A DNA stretch of 64,000 nt from Halichoerus grypus (GCF_964656455.1 NC_135726.1:30347930-30411929); one strand, 5' to 3'; counted from the stretch's first letter, positions 12,600 through 26,281 are shown. Notes: generated by a model from the letters alone, not told the origin. Made by a program: numbers and translations.

Positions 12600-12835
12600 G
12601 AGAGACAGTACAGCGGTTCAAGAGCATGGGCTTTGGAGCCCGCTTGTCTGCATCACCATGTAGCCTTGGCCAGGGTGCTCAGTTTGTTCTTCTGTAGAAT
12701 GGGTACAGTGATGGTACCAGTCTCTTAGGTTGTTGTGACGACTTAATGAGTTAACACATAAAAAGGGCTTTGGACTATGTTTGGCACCATGGCGAGTATT
12801 AGAAAAGTGTTAACTATGATTATTTCTATGAATAT
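12600..12835 (+). mobile_element. MIR SINE, near full length
   Basis: 'cagcggttcaagagcatggg', 'ctttggagcccgcttgtctg', 'agaatgggtacagtgatggt', 'taggttgttgtgacgactta' and 'tttggcaccatggcgagtat' match the MIR order from tRNA head to tail. Confidence 0.8.
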
Positions 12836-12889
12836 CTTTAGTAGAGGCATGTAATAAAAATAACTGGAGACTACTTATGTAGAATTTAA

Positions 12890-13230
12890 GATGTCAGGAT
12901 CCAACCGTTCTCAGTTTGAGTCCAGATTTTCCTGGTGTGTGATTGTGGACAGGTTACTTAACCTCTCTGAACTTTGAGCCTTAGGTACAAATGGGGATAG
13001 TAATAGTAGTAGTAATAATAATAATAGTAATAATAATACCATATTTCATTGACCTACGGCACACATTTTTTCCACGTTGTAGGATATCTGTAGTTGGGTT
13101 TTATCTTACCATCAATGGTGTCTTAGATTTTGTGAAACCTAAGATAGTTGTAAAGGAGAAATAAGATAAAGGGACATGATTAGCATAATACCCAGCGTAG
13201 GGAAGGTGCTCAGTCAATATTGTTATTAAG
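12890..13230 (+). mobile_element. MIR SINE, interrupted
   Basis: The left part (12890-13036) runs from 'tttgagtccagattttcc' through 'caggttacttaacctctctg' to an expanded (TAA)n track at 13000-13036. The right part (about 13150-13230) resumes with 'cataatacccagcgtaggga' and 'ggtgctcagtcaatattgtt'. About 110 bp of unrelated sequence lies between them. Confidence 0.65.
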
Positions 13231-13239
13231 ACACATTGG

Positions 13240-16200
13240 CATATGGATTATTCAAAAACGTAGTGGCATTGAGTGCAGAGGTTTGGAGATCAACACTTGG
13301 TATCTGGTAGGACTGTCACTGTCAGCCTTCCCAAGTCTTGGAAATGCTTCTCTGGTGCCCTGCCTGAGAAACTTGGCAGCATTTTAATGTTCTGGAACCC
13401 TTTGTGAAGCATTCCAGTGTGAGACCATTGGTTCATATGATCCAATGCTGCTGAGGTGGTACCAGTCCTGGTCAATGAGCAGGGTATTTGTTGATGACAT
13501 GGCTGTGTCAGGAGTTATGGCCTGTGCTGAGGGGGTGATGTGCGTGGGATGTACCTGTTTTATTTACATAACCCTTGGTTTTTGTTCACGCTGTAGTGCC
13601 GCCTCCTCCAATAACAGATGTTGAAACACACGAAGGAAATATGCAGACACAGAGTAAAATTTGATGCAATGTGGCTTCCTCTGCCAACAGAACATTAGCA
13701 AGTTGTTTCTCTTAGGGCTCTTAAATATAGCAGCATCTCTTTTCTTTGGAGAAGAAAATCCTGTCCTACAAGTAATAGGAAATCCTTTTCCAGTTCTTCA
13801 ACGCCCCGTTTTTGCCGAGGTGGAAGACTTCTGGCCTACATAAGAGTATCGCTTCTCACATTGGGTCAGAAGCAAGAATTTACAGTTGTCCCTTTGGAGC
13901 CGGTGACTCTTGTGTTGAAGCCAAAGATTGATGCTTGCCATGGTTTTTGCTCATCTTAGACATCTCATACACCCTTAGTAGATGGAAGAGAACTGACTTG
14001 GAAAGAGCTTTTGTAGAGGGCCTTGCATCTTTACCTCATACCTGGGGGGGCGCCAGGGATGTTGTCCAGAGCTTCTGTACTCACGACCGCTCCCTGTCCA
14101 GGCAGGTCTGTGTTTGAAGCGAGAGGGAAAGCGTATTTTCAGCTTGGTTAGCACCTCAGACTCCAGGCATGCACTCCCTGCCTGCTGAGCGGATCCTGAG
14201 CTGGGTCTTAGATCCTTCCAGGACCGCTAGGGAGGAGATTGGTTTAGCCGTGATCACGAGGTTGACATCCTTTGTATTTGGGGGTGAAGGGCAGGGATAA
14301 AAGAGGGCCTTTAACCCGAATCCTGGGGCAGTTTTACTTCTATCATTCTCTTTATTGTGGATTTTTAGAATCTGTCTGGCCCTAAAAATCTGGTTCTGGG
14401 AAAAGTGATGGATTCTTCGTACTTTGCCTAGCATGCTTTCATTTCTTTGAATCAGAAAACCTTGCCTTAATACTACACTCGAACATGGCTTTAGTTAACA
14501 TTATGAGTATTTGGAACACATGCCATAAAGACAGATGCAAAGGAGTGCGTCTCAGATAATTCACACGGACTGGGTTTTGTATGTCGTCCGAAGGAAACGC
14601 TGCCTGGCTTCCTTTGAGCAGCTGCCTGCCTTGCTAAGACCTGTGTGGGAACACCTAATTCTCTTCTTGCCTACTGGCTTTCTAATTTTTCCCCTGTGAT
14701 CAGAGTTATAAAACCTAATTTCCAGGGGGTCTCGTGAATCATATTAGTAGCTTTGTGTTATAATAGCAATTTTATATTGCATTGGTATTCATTTTCACTA
14801 TTACGGAATAATCAAATCAGCACCCCTCTTATTATGCCGTTGAAAGAGAAAATAATGGGAACTGCAATGTAAAACCGCTAATGTGATGACACCCGCTCAT
14901 TGTGCGAGGTAAGAATGTCCTCCTTTCTTGTTCCAGCTCACTTGCAACTGTGATTGAGGAAGGAAATGGAAAGCATTTCTACATCTGTGATAAAGCCCTG
15001 CATATATCCTTCATTTGAATACCTAATTGTCTTTGTACGGCTCAGGGGGTGCGCGTTGCTCCCCCCCAGGCCTCCCCTGCCACCTTGGCAATGCGCTGGT
15101 GAGCAGGGGGCTGCACAGCCCCGTTTCATACTGCGCTTTCCCTTTTAATCATGAGTAACATTTGATGTCTCTTTGCATCCAGAAGAATTGTTCGCACCCT
15201 CTTTCATGCTCATTGAGGCCTTCTTCTGGCTTCTAAAAAAAAAAAAAAATGAAGAGCACATTTAGGCTATATTGTTAGAAAGTACAACAAGCCCCCCAAA
15301 GGTTCTGATTTGACAGGGATGTCGGGAGGCAGGTCAAGTGACTGCCTAATGAAGATGAATGGAGAAAATTGCTGGTACCAGGATCACGCGGGGGCCCCGG
15401 CCCAGATTGTTGCGAGTGTGATGGAATCTCATCGCTCCATTTATCAGTGTCATATTTGGGCTAAAAGTGAGCAGTATTGTTCTCATTTCTCCCAGATGGA
15501 TAGGTCAACTTTAATATTTATTGCTCTTGTAGAACATTTGTTTGATGTATTTCCATTAGCTAGGCAATAATAGAAAAGCAGTGGAGAGAAACATAAAACA
15601 GTTCTCTTCCTATTCAGTTGAAATACAGCGTACACTAATGTGTAACTATGGCTTGAAGTGCCATTGACTTCCCCCCTTTTGGTTGATGACATGATTGTAT
15701 ATATTAAGGATCCGCGTGAAAATAATGGGGAGGCAGCATGAATGTCATATATATTGAGAGCAGTTGGCGGGGTATAAATTGTGTTGTCTTTTGATTTTCG
15801 TGATTTGGCCATATAATTGGTGCATTTCTCTTGGCTAGATATTAAATTCTTAGCCCACTCATATTTTAGAATCGGGAATAATGTGCAATAGATCGCATCA
15901 TCCTCTGGGTTCTACGGCAAATCTCAATAAAGCCAGAATTTTCTTCACATTACAGAGCAAATTGTTTTCAGTCGCTGAATAATGTTGATTTTTTCTTTAT
16001 ATCTTTGGAGGAGAAAACTACCTTGCGATGAAACGTATCTTCCCATATGTTTCGAATAGATTCGAGAGAAGACCCTAAACCTTCAAAAGGACTGGCTCTG
16101 CAAGGACCTCTAGCTCCCAATTTATTAGCTGATGTTCACGTTTTGCAGGAATCTGAACATTGGGCTGGGATTTTATACCGTGGAGCAAACCTAGCTCGTC

Positions 16201-18240
16201 GTGAGGAAGGTGTTGTCTTAAGTGCAAAGCAAACATCCTAGCCATATGTTTCTATAATTTAAATTAATTTGGTACAGTCATACTGTTAATCTTTAGTGAC
16301 TTGTTGATTGGCATTTTGCAGACATATTTCTGGAAGGCTCCCAATACCATTTTCTGCAGCCTTTCTAGCAGTAGCAAAGAGCAACATTTCCACAAATTGG
16401 AATCTTGTACAGCACTGGGAAGCGAGCCAAGATTTAAATTAGACAATCACCTCTGCTCTGTATATAGCTTCTATTCTTCAGCTGTAGGCAGAGTGATTTG
16501 TTTAATACAGTCAGCCCTGTAGCATATAATAGACTGATATATGAGTCACTCCTTGGCAATGTGTGTTTCTTAAATTTATATAGATTGAACAACTGGTTGG
16601 TAATGTACTTGGTTACAGTTGTACAAACAATAACTATTAGCAGGGCTGAAACCGGCCTGGAAAAGCTGAACCGGGCTGGTGTTTGTGAGGATCCTGAAGC
16701 ATTGCCGAATTTCAGAATAATTCCCCTTTTGAGGCTAAGGGAGACTCTATTTCATAAACATGAGTGTGCTTTTTTAGCGAAGTAGCCATAAAAGTTTTAT
16801 GATAGAGTTTTCTGTTTCTCATTTTCTATTTGTTTAAAATTGAATTGGGGAGCCTCATTTGCTTCAAAAATTAAACTTAACGTCAGTCTGCACTTGGAGG
16901 AGGATAATGTGGTTGCCGGATTTGTGTTTGTGCTTGTGTGTGTGTGTGTGTGTGTTTAATATTCGCTATTTCTTTTAAAAGGACATTGGTAGAAATACAG
17001 ATTTTCCTTTTTTTTTTTTTTTCCCAGGTTAGTTTGTGGCTGGCATTAACTGCTCCTAGGTTGAAAGAGATCTTTCTGAACAACAAAGATCTTTTCTTAA
17101 GGGAAAAGCTTGTGCTCCAAGTTCAGTTCATGTTTATTTAAAAGATTAAAATCATTAGACCAGATCTCACTTTTTTGTCCCAAGGAAAATTGATTTTGCT
17201 CCCCATAAAAGTGGGATCTGAAAGGGGATATTCAGGAATACGCAAATAGAGGCGATGTAGAAATCTGTTTGTGCAGCTGAACAAAGCAATTCTGTTTTTA
17301 CCACTGAACATTTACTTAGCCTTGGTGTGAAGATTTCTGAACAGAATTGTCACCTGTCTTTAGAGAGCACTTCTTTTGTAAGGCAGAGGAGATCATTTTG
17401 ATCTGAAATGTTTTAATGTCTTTTTTTTTTTAACTTATGCCAACTCGAGCATTTATAAAATAACACACCCTGTAAATATTGAACAATACAAAGACATCTT
17501 TCAAAACAGTTTATAGTATGTTGCGTGTGCTCTGTGGGAGCCAAGCAGTAGTTAGTGGCAAATGATATGCCAATCAAAAATTATTATTGCGAGTATAACC
17601 TGGTATAATGCGGTATCTTATCTGGAAGTGTCAACTTGATATAAGCCAACTCTTTGTCTTTTTAAAGTTAAGCTCTTGTTTGCCCTCAGTTAATTCTGTT
17701 TCCCAAAGGCTCATTTGAATTGCATAAAGGATAATCTACTTGACAGTTTTATACATTTAAACAATCTTGATTATATGGTATTTTACATGTTTTCTTAAGC
17801 TCCCGGTTACTATTTTATGTAGGCTTTTAAGTCTTTAGTTAAAAAGAATGAGAAAAAACTCATAGGTAGAACTTGATACTCTTTTGTGAACAGCATTTAG
17901 TAAGACTGGATCGAGCGCCCCTTTTCACCAGCCTGTGGTTCGTGATGGTAGTATTCGATCATTGTTGATGATGGGGTGGGGGCGGCTGGCCACCTTTCTC
18001 ATGTCAAAAGTCTATACTGAGAATAAATGGAAGAAAATATGATCCTTGAGTTTCACGATACCGAAATAGGGCTTTGTAGATGACCTTCTGCTCTCCCCCA
18101 CACCCCCAGGATAATTTGGAGAAGTTCTAGATGAGTCTTGGGGGGGAAATTTTAGGATCCAGTGCCTTGCTCCAAGAATTTGGAGATTTTATGTGTGCCA
18201 GCTGGGCTCTGGAAGGGCCACGGTGCGTATCAACACCGTG
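13240..18240. other. Repeat-poor intron block (5 kb)
   Basis: Apart from a short TG microsatellite (16936-16957), poly-A and poly-T runs, I see no transposon fragment in this block. No coding exon is supported. TOX3 introns in other mammals are known to contain conserved noncoding sequence, so this is a candidate zone, not a demonstrated one. Confidence 0.45.
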
Positions 18241-18430
18241 GTGGTGGTTAAGAGCGCACCATCTGGCAATGGGCAGACTGCCTTCGAATCCTGTGTCCAC
18301 CCCACGTGCGTGGACTATGTGACTTTCGAACAAGATACTGGACTTCTCTGAGAATCAGCTGTGTCTGCAACCAGGGGAGACACTAATGCATCCTTGGGTC
18401 ATGGTCAAGGTACAGTGTACTGAAATTTGC
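18241..18430 (+). mobile_element. MIR SINE
   Basis: 'gtggttaagagcgcaccatc', 'cagactgccttcgaatcctg', 'tatgtgactttcgaacaaga' and 'ggacttctctgagaatcag' correspond to the MIR head and core. Confidence 0.7.
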
Positions 18431-18799
18431 CAGTAAACATTTCTGTTCGTACGGTCTCTCTCTTAGATGTTTCAGAGCTAGTAAGATCTGGAAAAGCTGA
18501 CTCAGAGTGCTAAATTTGGGACCTAACCTTCCCTTCACTGCCAGAGCATTTGATAATTATTAGTGAAAAGTCACATGGCTATTCTCCACATCTCCCAACA
18601 AATCTTCTCTTCGACTTCGTCTCCAGTGAATTTTTGAAGAGAAGTAAGGCACCGGGGGAGTTGCCTTTTGAGGAACAGGAAGATCTTCCCTGTTTCCAAA
18701 AGCACTCGTGGACTCTTTGGAAGCCGCTATTATGATGTCTTCAAGGTACACAGGGTTACATCTCTCATCAGCTGATGGAGAACAGTCCTGCAAGGCCGA

Positions 18800-18955
18800 C
18801 TTCAGTATTAGCTCCCTTGTATACAGGAGGAAGTGGGAGCTCAGAGGATGTAAAGAACTTGTGAAGAGCTTCTATCACCCCAGCTGGTGGGTGGATTTGA
18901 ACCCACGTCCCCCAGACTGCAAACCCATGCCCTTTTCCACCACAGCAGGCACTGT
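18800..18955 (-). mobile_element. MIR SINE fragment, antisense
   Basis: 'aggaggaagtgggagctcag', 'cagctggtgggtggatttga' and 'acccacgtcccccagactgc' resemble antisense MIR. Confidence 0.7.
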
Positions 18956-19459
18956 TCCCATTTTTAGGAATTCTTCACGGGGGATTTATCCGCCCCCCTT
19001 CCTTGGAAGGTGCTAAGGAGGGTGTTGTCATAAATAAGCAAATTAAGTCCTTGTGGGCCAGTTGACATAAACTCTTGTACCCACTGGCCTGTGACACAGG
19101 TGGATGACTTGTCACAGGAAATCATGCAAACGAGAAAAAACCCTTCTTCCTCCTCCAGTATCATATGAGCAGGTTGGTGGAAACTTTGCATATCTGATGT
19201 TGAGTATTGAATAAATACTTATTGAGGGAGGGATTGAAAGGCTGAAGGAACCAGATGCAAGTGAGTGGTAATGTAAACAATACATGTGTCCAGAGGATGA
19301 TTTTTGGTGCAAGTTTTTATTAGAGAGGTGGGTCTGGTCAGAGATCTGAAGGACATGAAGGACACGGGATGATCTTAGTAATGTAGAACCATGGCGATGG
19401 CCTCAAAAGCATGAGCAATATGAGGAAACAGGAGACGACAGTGGCCCAGTGAGAATAGC

Positions 19460-21800
19460 CTAATGGCTGTAACAAGTAGACCCCAATGGTGAAATGGGGT
19501 GCGCTTAGTAGAAGTGTATTTCTTGTTCACCCGTTCAGTTCAAGGGTGATCTGGTTGGCGGTGAACCTAGGCTGATGGAGGCTCTGCCCCCTTCCTTCTA
19601 AGTGCCAATAGCCAGCCGGGACAGGAAGTGGGAAAGCGACACCTGCTTCTCAATCGCTTGGGCCCAAAAGTGACGCCCATCCTTTCTGCTCACGCTGCAG
19701 TGGTAAAAGCGTGTGCGAGAGCTGGGGGCAGGGCCACACCGCAGTGCAAGGGGTTTGCCAGTCCCTGCTACCCGATGGAAAGAGGAGCCCGACTTGCAGA
19801 AAACAGTCCGCTGTAGCGGCAAATGACAAGCAGATTTGTCTGCCAGGATGGGAGGATTCTTTTGGGAGTTGGAAGAAGAGCCAGGAAAATTATTCCTAAA
19901 CTTATGGGTGGAAAGGTTATAAGGGGAGTTTGGGATTATCAGTCAGAAACGGCCTGCTCTGCTAAGATAGAACATTCGAGCCTTTCAATATTGGTGCAGA
20001 TAAATGTTTAAAGAGCACACGTCTGCAGGGAGAGTTAGAAAACACTGGAAAAGCATCTTCAAGTCCTGACGTTGAATAGAAGGGAGTGGCAGTGATGAGC
20101 TGTCTGGGTAATTAGGCACTTAAAGGGATGGGAGTTTGGGAAATATCTACCACCTTTCTTCCCAGTGAAGGGGAGGGCTTTGTAGGAATGGTGGGGGTTC
20201 AAGAGCTGGAAACAAAGGCTCTGCAGGTTTGGAGGAGAAGGCATGTTCTCCAACCAAGGCACAGTTTGTTAAAGAAGATTCTGCGAGACAGACTGGGATG
20301 AAAATACAACACTGGGGACATTTCCTGGGGAGAAACAGAGGGGTCGAGAAGGACAAAGAGAGTATTTAGGGCTGTCAGACATTTATCACCAATTGTCTCT
20401 CTTTATTCCTGCCAGTAAGTAATTCTCTTCAGATGAGATTTGGTATAAAAAGTGCTTTATTGCTTTTCATCACCCTGTCGTTTATTTAGACGTTTATTTT
20501 TTAACCTCTCCTGGGAGCTCACCATTACTACTTTTATTTTATGGTCCAATTTATGGATATGCTGAACCTGAGTAAAGATTGTAGCTCTCACCATTCCAAA
20601 GAGCCGGTTTCTGAGAGGAAGTGGGTCGATGGGCATGTGGGCGTGAGTGAGTGAGTGTGTGTGTGTGGGGGGAGGGAGGGGTGTGTGAATAAGGTTAAAT
20701 ATTTAACATTTCCTTACATTTATTTCTCCCTTGCACTTTATTCTGCACGAGTTGTTTGCAATACTGCTTCTGAGTTCCTGTTCCCCTCTGCCCCAGTGAT
20801 AAGTCACTGGTTTAGTCCCCCTTTTCCTTTGCAAGACAGGAGTCCTTTGCAGATGTGAGTATTTAACGAAGCCCAGAGAAGCGCGGTTCTGTCCACCAGT
20901 TCTGTGTTCAGTGAAAGTACAAAGTACATATTTGTTTCACTTGTGAGTATAAAGGGGAAAAACCCACCTGTTTTGCCTTCAAAAAAATTCTTTTGATCTG
21001 ACTGTTCTCAGAACGAAAGCTGGGGTGAACTTTTTTTTTTTTTTGTCAGTTGGGTTGTCTGATCTACCTTGTGGCTCTCATGAAAACAAAATTGAGAGTT
21101 GAAAGACTCCACTCTTGAGGGAAAAAAAAGAAGAAGAAGAAGAAGATGCTTTTCATCATTCTGCAAATCAGAAGCAAAGATATGGCCTTTTATTTTTCTT
21201 GTCATAGCCGATAACACCTGGTAACGTTTGGAGCCCCGACTCAGTTGGGAAGGGGAAGAGGGACTTAGCTTTGATTGGCCATCTGTGTTGAGTCCCAGGT
21301 ACGGTATATTGAAAATGCAGCTTCTCTGGAATGTTCTACATAAAAGGCAAACAAAGGAATTTTTTGGAAGTTTTGGCATCAGTGGCTCTGTTAAAACATT
21401 TTCAGAATATTGCCAAAAGAATTTGATACCAAAGTTCATTGTAGAGCTCCGTTTTTCAAAATGGATGTAATGTACAAAGCCAGGAACAACTGAGGGAGTA
21501 CTGTTTCAAGGTCGGCCTTTTGTCCTGTCAAGGGGGCCTATCTGAGCTGTTCAGATGGGAGTCCTCCAAAAGCCCCAACTTTCTATTGCCCCGGGCGACG
21601 TGGCATCCAGCCCTGAGCACTGCTTGGCATATGGCTGTGCGTGTCTTCTTTCATGAGAGACAAGAAACATTCAGAAAATTTGTCAGGGGACATTGAAACC
21701 ATACTGAACCATCATCTGAGTTTTGATATGACACCCCAGCCCAAGCGTTTGTACTTGAGTTTCCACTCTCTAAGGATGAAGATTACACTGTTAGTGACCT
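19460..21800. other. Intron stretch with simple repeats only
   Basis: A GT-rich run lies at 20645-20690 and a GAA run at 21128-21146. No exon or nameable transposon is seen. The 143-codon minus-strand frame at 21008-21439 has no domain and crosses the GAA and poly-T runs, so it is not called. Confidence 0.45.
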
Positions 21801-22560
21801 CCCAGGGTCTGGTGTTCACTGATGCAGGAAACCTTAATTTAGCACCTACCATGTTCCACCCAGTGTGTCCAATACTCAGAACAAAATAGTGAACAGAAAG
21901 GGAAGTGGTTCCCTTATGACATTTCCATGGGAAGGGCAAGTATGTCCGGCAAATAATTATCCAAATACATATGAAATTGCAACTATGAAGTTCAGACAAC
22001 ATTTCACATGGTGCACACTTAACATTCAGTAACTTTGAGCTCTTGTTATAATAGGTATTAGATAGTAAGTCCTGCACTGGTGACACTCCCGAATGAAAAA
22101 CCATGGTCCCTGCTTATTTAACACAAATTTGAGGGGCTGCTGAGTCTTTAGCTATGCAAGAAGATGATGTGTCTCGTAGAGGAGCTCACAGACTAATGAG
22201 GGAGACAGACAAACAGTCATACTCAATGTGAAAGACAGCCCAGGCATCTTGGCAGCAAGACCTGTCACCATCGGATAGTAGGAGAAGAGGGCACTTCCAG
22301 GAGAATGGCCTGAACCAAGAAGCAGAGGATCATGGGAGTAGAGGGGGTGAGGTTGACAGTGGGGGAGGGGAAGGAAAGGGAATGAGGCTGTATAGATAAG
22401 GTGACGTCCATTTGTGAATGGCCTTTTTGCCCTCCTGAGGAAAAGAGCTTGTAATCAGTAAGCTGTGGGCAGCTTTTGAAGGGTTGTAAGCCCCACAAGG
22501 ACACACATGGTCAGATTTCCATTTTGGAAGGCTAAACCTACTGAGCACTGATGATGTGAA
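21800..22560 (-). mobile_element. LINE2 fragment, antisense
   Basis: 'tagcacctaccatgttccac' and 'aacaaaatagtgaacag' are followed by 'ggagctcacagactaatgag', 'gagaatggcctgaaccaaga' and 'gtaagctgtgggcagctttt' in the order of reverse-complement LINE2 3' sequence. Confidence 0.55.
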
Positions 22561-22589
22561 TTATGCCATGCCCATGCGTCGGCATACTG

Positions 22590-22865
22590 CGTAGCTATTA
22601 AAAGTCACATCTTAGAAGGTAGCAGTGAGGAAAATGGTTGGGGAGTATCTTTAAGCTTAAAAAGGATTACATATACACTTTGGTCCCAAATTTTATTTGA
22701 GAGATTACACCATACACTGTAGAGAGGAAAGACAAAAAACGTTGGGAAAGCGTTATACAAAATACTGAATGGTGTGTCAGGTGGGGTGAGAAATGCTTTC
22801 TCTGTTCATCATACTCTTTGGTATTACCCATTTTGTTCTACAATGTAATAAAAAATGTTATTTGG
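22590..22865. mobile_element. Possible old L1 fragment
   Basis: 'aaaatactgaatggtgtgtc', 'ggtggggtgagaaatgcttt' and 'ttctacaatgtaataaaaaa' resemble an L1M 3' end. It appears to separate two antisense LINE2 segments. Confidence 0.35.
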
Positions 22866-23960
22866 AAGATAAATGGAAAGACAGGTAACTCCAGACATGG
22901 ATTAGAAGGATTCTAATCTGGACTGGGATCTGAGGGCTGGCTCGGACTGGCAGTGCCATGAGAAGAACAATGTGAAAGAAGGTATGTGTAGCTGGCCAGG
23001 GGACTAGCTGAATGACCTTTCGTGGAAAAAGAGAGAAAGGGTCAAGGACGATGTTTCAGATGGAAAATGTAACTGATAGTGGCTGGTTCCTTGAAGGGAA
23101 CCTGTCTGCAGTTGGTCAAGAAAAGCAGAGGATTGGTAAAGGAAAGCTCTGCGTTGGGTTTGTTGACTTTGAGTTGTTGGTAAGACGCGCAACTCAGTAT
23201 AACGACTGATATTTAGACTGGAGAGTTGGTGGTGGTTGACACATCGGACGTGATGAATTATCAAAGCATGTGTTAAGAAGAAACTGAGAAATCTTCAGGG
23301 GGATGAGAAAACTGTCTCAGAGTAACTGTTTTCAAATGAAAATACTCTTTTTGCATGGTTGAATATGTCAGAGGAGGAAAAGTAATCATTTGAGACCAAG
23401 ACGCTGTGGGGAAGTGTCCATGGGATTTGGTAATTAGGTGGACTTAGTCCGTGGTGGACTTAATGACAGGGGTTTATTAAATAGAGGAAGACTGACGGCA
23501 GGAGGGTTAAGGATGAATGAAAGATGAGGTGTGCGGATGGGGGAGAGAGGTGATACTAATTTGAGAGGGACTCAGTGGTCTCAGTGGTTACCCCCTCTCC
23601 CCCCCAGGAATGAACAGGGTTGGAACATTTTTGTAAGTTGAGGGAGGAAGCAGTGGGGTGGGAAAAGCTGAAGAACCAAGTGAGAGGTGGATTGATGGAG
23701 TCACATCTAGATGGAGGTGGGATTTAGAGTAGCAGTGGAAGAATGTGTTTTTTCTGGCAAGGGAAGGAAAAGGATGATTTCAGGTGCTGGTTTTTGGGGT
23801 GACAGGTGAAGAATTCAACTGATTGCCTGTTTCTTGGTAAGAAACAAAGTTCTTTACAGGAGGATGGGAGGGAATGCTGGAGGGGGGAGGGGGGGCAGAG
23901 GTTTGATAGAGCTGCTCTAGGAAATGAATAGGAAGAGTTACTAGGGATTGCTGAGTGCTC
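22865..23960 (-). mobile_element. LINE2-like purine-rich block, antisense (probable)
   Basis: The purine-rich composition, the position after the preceding antisense LINE2 segment and fragments such as 'ggtaactccagacatgg' suggest continuation of a LINE2. Divergence is high and boundaries are uncertain. Confidence 0.35.
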
Positions 23961-24071
23961 ACAGGGGCTCTGCTGAGATCAGAAACCTAATAATAAAGAG
24001 ATAGATCGTGCCTTTTGGGACGTACATATTATTGGTGCTCATGTCTCCAAGGCTTATTTTAATCCTTTGTG

Positions 24072-24095
24072 TGTACATATATGTGTGTGTGTGTC
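24072..24095. repeat. (TG)n microsatellite
   Basis: A short TG/TA run within AT-rich sequence. Confidence 0.8.
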
Positions 24096-24359
24096 TATTT
24101 ATATATTCCGTAATGAAGACTCAGTACACCTTTGATGAATAAATGAGTCAAATGTTGTAGATTTGCAGACCATTTGGAGGGGGTCTATTTCCTTGAACCC
24201 AGATAATATAATGTTAAGGGTTGAATCGCTTTTCCTTGTTATGTTTTACTCTTATGACCTTTGTTTTCTTTGTCTTCAGTTGGTATTTCCTCTAACACTA
24301 AAGAAAAAAAAGTTCATGGAAAATGAAAAGATAAATCCAAAAACTTAATTGTCTCCCTT

Positions 24360-24800
24360 CTGTGGATAGTTATTCCTGCAAAAGAGTCCTAGGGGACAAG
24401 ATGGTCCCTTGCCCTTAAGAAGCTTCCAGTGTAGTGGGGGAAGTGGGTGGTGGGGTGAAGCATAGGAAGAATTCCGTATTATCAGCACATGCTGAGTGCC
24501 ATAAAAGAGGTGGAAAGGAAGGGCTTTGAAGATTCTAAAGAAGGAGACGGCAACTCTGGTGGCCTGAGCTGAGAAGGGTTTCTGCCGAGGAGGTGTTTGC
24601 TCTGCATCTTGATGAATGCAAGGAATTTCGACCGGAGGCCCCTAGCTGCGGGCAAGGGCCTGTTGGATTGGGGGTGGAAAGAAGAAGCATTTCAGTTGGA
24701 GATGGGGCACGAAGTCGGGAGACTGGGGGGTATGGTAGAGGCAGAAAATATATCCCAGGAGGTCACATATAGGGAAAGTATGTTGTAAGTTAGTTACCCA
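24360..24800 (-). mobile_element. LINE2 fragment, antisense (probable)
   Basis: 'cccttgcccttaagaagctt', 'ccagtgtagtgggggaagtg' and 'cttgatgaatgcaaggaatt' follow the antisense LINE2 3' pattern. Confidence 0.55.
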
Positions 24801-25937
24801 AGTTTGGGGACATGGAAGTTTTCTGCTTACTTAATAGAGCTGACAGGACCTCAGATGAACGGGGAAGGAGTCCACGTGGTCAAATTTCATTCTTTATACA
24901 ATATCAGAATGGGGAAGGTGGATGGAATTCACTCTTCCCCATTAATCATTATTTTTTCTTTCAGAATTTATTCCATATTTTCTTAATCATTATATTTTTG
25001 GTTCTAAAAATTGTAGCCTTGTAGGAACGCACTTTGCTTTGCAGTCAGTTTAAAAGAGCCCCAACACCAACGTTTATCAAAACCAAATTGCTTTGTGAGG
25101 AATGGTTTCAAGTTTTACGAGATATTTCCTCAAATGTCCAGTTACTATTTCCTGCCTTAACTTCAACTATAGATTCTAGTCTGATTCTCTTGTTTTTAAA
25201 ACAATGTTGTGAAGACACGCGACAGTGGCCATTTCCAGCTTACAATTGTTGTCCCAGAGACAGGCGTAATGCTTTTAATCCCATTTCTCCTAGTGGATGT
25301 CATTTTCCTCTGAACACATCTGGAAGTTCCTCATACTTAAAGTGTGTGGGTAAATAAAGCCGGAGATTAGAGGTATTTCTTGTTCAATACGTGGATGTTT
25401 AATTTTGAATTGCCCCTAGATTAGTATTAAGTCTTGAGGTTGGAGTCAACCTGTAATACCTTTTAATATATGACCTTTCCTAGCAGTGAGAGGGTATTGA
25501 GAAAGCGGGTTTTACTCCCTTTTGTACCACTCCTGATGAAGGGGAGGTCTTTTTCTTTCTCCTTTTTTGTCACCTCTGTCTCAGCTGCTTCAGTGGCCCC
25601 TGATAATTCAGGCGATGGGGAGGGATATGAGGTAGAGGCGTGAGCACGGAGTGGCCCTCTGCTTGTCACCACCGGACACCAACAAGTTTCTGGAACATAC
25701 AGCACGTACAGTTCCTAGGTGAGCAAGGCCATTTCACTAATCCCAAAAGGTACATCTCTGCATTGTTGTAAGAAAATCTTTTTTGTCCATTGATTCTAAG
25801 GAATTTTCCTTGACAGACATTTTTAGACTCTTCTTTATCTATTGAGGGGTAATTTATATGCTATGGGCATAATGCTTACCATCTTTTCTTCCATAATAAA
25901 TCAAGAACTCATGATGGGTATCCATATTTTCTTTATA

Positions 25938-26281
25938 TAGTTGACCCTTGAACAATGCAAGTTAGAACTGCCTGGGTCCACTTATATGTGGCTGTTTTGG
26001 GTAAATACTATACAGAACTGTAAATGTATTTTCTCTTTCTTATGATTTTCCTAATAACATTTTTGTTTCTCTAGCTTGCTTGCTATGTATTGGAAGAATA
26101 CAGTATGTAATACCCACAACATACAAAATATGTGTTAATTGACTGTTTATGTTATCAGTAAGCCTTCTGGTTAACAGTAGGCTGTCAGTGGTTAAGATTT
26201 TTGGGAATCAAAGTTATATGTGGATTTTCGACAGTGTGGAGGTTGGTGCCCCTCACCCCTACACTGTTCAGGGGTCGCCTG
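25938..26281. mobile_element. Tigger-type (Tc1/mariner) nonautonomous DNA transposon
   Basis: The 344-bp element begins 'tagttgacccttgaacaatg' and ends 'actgttcaggggtcgcctg', an imperfect terminal inverted repeat. It is flanked by TA dinucleotides at 25936-25937 and 26282-26283, as expected for this superfamily. The interior ('acagaactgtaaatgtattt', 'gattttcgacagtgtggagg') is a well-known mammalian Tigger-derived repeat. Confidence 0.8.

Noticed and set aside
21008..21439. 143-codon minus-strand frame
   Set aside because: It crosses poly-T and GAA simple repeats and has no recognisable domain.
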